From Fukatsuia anoeciicola (GTDB taxonomy: Bacteria; Pseudomonadota; Gammaproteobacteria; Enterobacterales; Enterobacteriaceae), in assembly GCF_964059965.1 (NCBI RefSeq), contig NZ_OZ060923.1, forward strand, positions 620,001 through 684,000: 64,000 bases of DNA. Direction: 5' to 3'. The position numbers and the translations under genes were made by a program. Positions within the stretch are counted from its first letter, which is position 1. Every line of letters begins with the position of its first letter. Below the pieces are notes generated by a model that saw nothing but the letters and a program-made list of their open reading frames with translations, made no database searches and was not told the DNA's origin. Of the stretch, positions 63,211-64,000 are shown one piece after another.

Positions 63211-63792
63211 ATGAGACTCTGTGATCATGATATAGAAGCCTATCTAGATAGTGGTAGATTAACTATTACTCCACGCCCGCCAGTTGAGCGTATTAATGGT
63301 GTTACTGTTGATGTTAGTTTAGGTAACCAATTTCGTGTTTTTTGTGATTATACTGCTCCTTTTATTGATTTAAGTGGCCCTAAAGAAAAAATTAGCGCTG
63401 CATTAGAACTAGTAATGAGTGACGAAATTATTTTAGCGGAAGGAAAGGCTTTTTTTTTACATCCTGGCGAGCTAGTATTAGCGGTAACTTTGGAGTCAAT
63501 AATATTACCAAATAATTTGGTTGGTTGGCTTGATGGTCGCTCATCCTTAGCGCGTTTAGGATTAATGGTTCATGTTACTGCGCATCGCATTGATCCTGGT
63601 TGGCAAGGTAATATCGTTTTGGAGTTCTATAATTCAGGTAAGTTGCCACTAGCTCTACGTCCAGGGATGTTAATTGGTGCAGTAAGCTTTGAGCCTCTTT
63701 CTAGCTCTGCTATTCGTCCATATAATAACCGAAAAAATGCTAAATACTGCAATCAACAAGGAGCTGTTGCTAGTCGTATTTATAAAGATTAA
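63211..63792 (+). CDS. dcd: dCTP deaminase
   Basis: Dcd deaminates dCTP to dUTP, the first step towards thymidylate in enterobacteria. The 193-residue protein equals E. coli Dcd, with MRLCDHDIEAYLDSGRL at the start, GRSSLARLGLMVHVTAHRIDPGW near residue 110 containing the catalytic Glu/Arg-Ser region, and the C-terminal lid ...YCNQQGAVASRI. No strong ribosome site precedes the ATG. Its former neighbour udk is a fossil. Confidence 0.96.
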   Translation: MRLCDHDIEAYLDSGRLTITPRPPVERINGVTVDVSLGNQFRVFCDYTAPFIDLSGPKEKISAALELVMSDEIILAEGKAFFLHPGELVLAVTLESIILPNNLVGWLDGRSSLARLGLMVHVTAHRIDPGWQGNIVLEFYNSGKLPLALRPGMLIGAVSFEPLSSSAIRPYNNRKNAKYCNQQGAVASRIYKD

Positions 63793-63871
63793 TTTAAAAA
63801 TTATTAAAACTTATTAAAGTGGATATACTAATAAGTATAGTTATATTATCGCTATTAACAGATCTTAACTA

Positions 63872-63934
63872 ATTAATAAATATATAAATATTAATATTCT
63901 AGCAACTACTATTAATATTTATATATTTATTAAT
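63872..63934 (+). terminator. 25-bp perfect hairpin after dcd
   Basis: Arms at 63872-63896 and 63910-63934 are exact reverse complements with a 13-nt loop. The stem is almost wholly A/T. It begins 80 bases after the dcd stop and is not followed by a clean T-run, so a terminator role is plausible but not proven. Confidence 0.5.
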
Positions 63935-64000
63935 AGTAGTAGTGCTTAGTATTATATACTAATATAGAAAATTGATTAATAACTTATTTGTTTAACAAAA

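Noticed and set aside
1..64000. Mobile elements, CRISPR, defence or secretion systems, phage genes, tRNA or rRNA
   Set aside because: No transposase, spaced identical repeats, integrase, tRNA T-arm motif or rRNA-like GC-rich stretch was seen on either strand.

Overview
The window looks like part of the chromosome of a host-restricted gammaproteobacterium of the order Enterobacterales, most likely an insect endosymbiont in mid-reduction. Every recognisable protein is closest in memory to an Escherichia coli/Yersinia-type housekeeping protein and is nearly the same length. Base composition is strongly AT-rich. The 32 intact genes cover only about 60% of the window. No insertion sequences, prophage, CRISPR array, defence island, tRNA or rRNA were seen. 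I could not assign a species.

Layout (ψ = decayed gene). 1-9.3 kb: fre, ψubiD, prmB, ψaroC, mrcB, ψsdaB fragment, sdaC. 9.3-11.4 kb: unassigned desert. 11.4-21.8 kb: rsmJ, prlC, ssb, ψuvrA, dnaB, brnQ, proY. 21.9-30.2 kb: 2-Cys peroxiredoxin, ψpcm, nlpD, ψrecJ, prfB (programmed +1 frameshift), lysS, mlaA. 30.2-32.9 kb: unassigned desert. 32.9-40.5 kb: ψdjlA, lptD, surA, ψpdxA, rsmA, ψapaG, apaH. 40.6-43.5 kb: a weak ψfolA, then unassigned desert. 43.6-54.4 kb: dnaJ and dnaK, efp, epmB, aceE-aceF-lpd. 55.6-60.6 kb: ybjN and potF-potG-potH-potI. 62.5-63.8 kb: ψudk and dcd.

The genes cover replication (dnaB, ssb), translation (prfB, lysS, efp/epmB, rsmA, rsmJ, prmB), protein folding (dnaK/dnaJ behind a near-perfect sigma-32 promoter), outer-membrane and wall upkeep (lptD, surA, mlaA, nlpD, mrcB), pyruvate entry to acetyl-CoA (aceE, aceF, lpd), and import of serine, branched-chain amino acids, proline and putrescine. 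This fits a cell that still has an envelope and imports amino acids and polyamines from its surroundings.

The main result of the hunt is that many of the gene deserts are not empty. Read codon by codon against the gene expected from enterobacterial gene order, several still show fossil proteins in the expected place and orientation and often near the ancestral length. The best are uvrA, pdxA, djlA and udk; ubiD, aroC, recJ, pcm, apaG and sdaB are weaker. Other notable points are a prfB recoding site whose in-frame stop is UAA instead of the usual UGA, two 30-nt perfect inverted repeats inside aceE and lptD among many long perfect hairpins, and a diverged 95-nt sequence present in two deserts 20 kb apart. 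I found no convincing new multi-gene system. Protein comparisons are from memory, with no alignment software.
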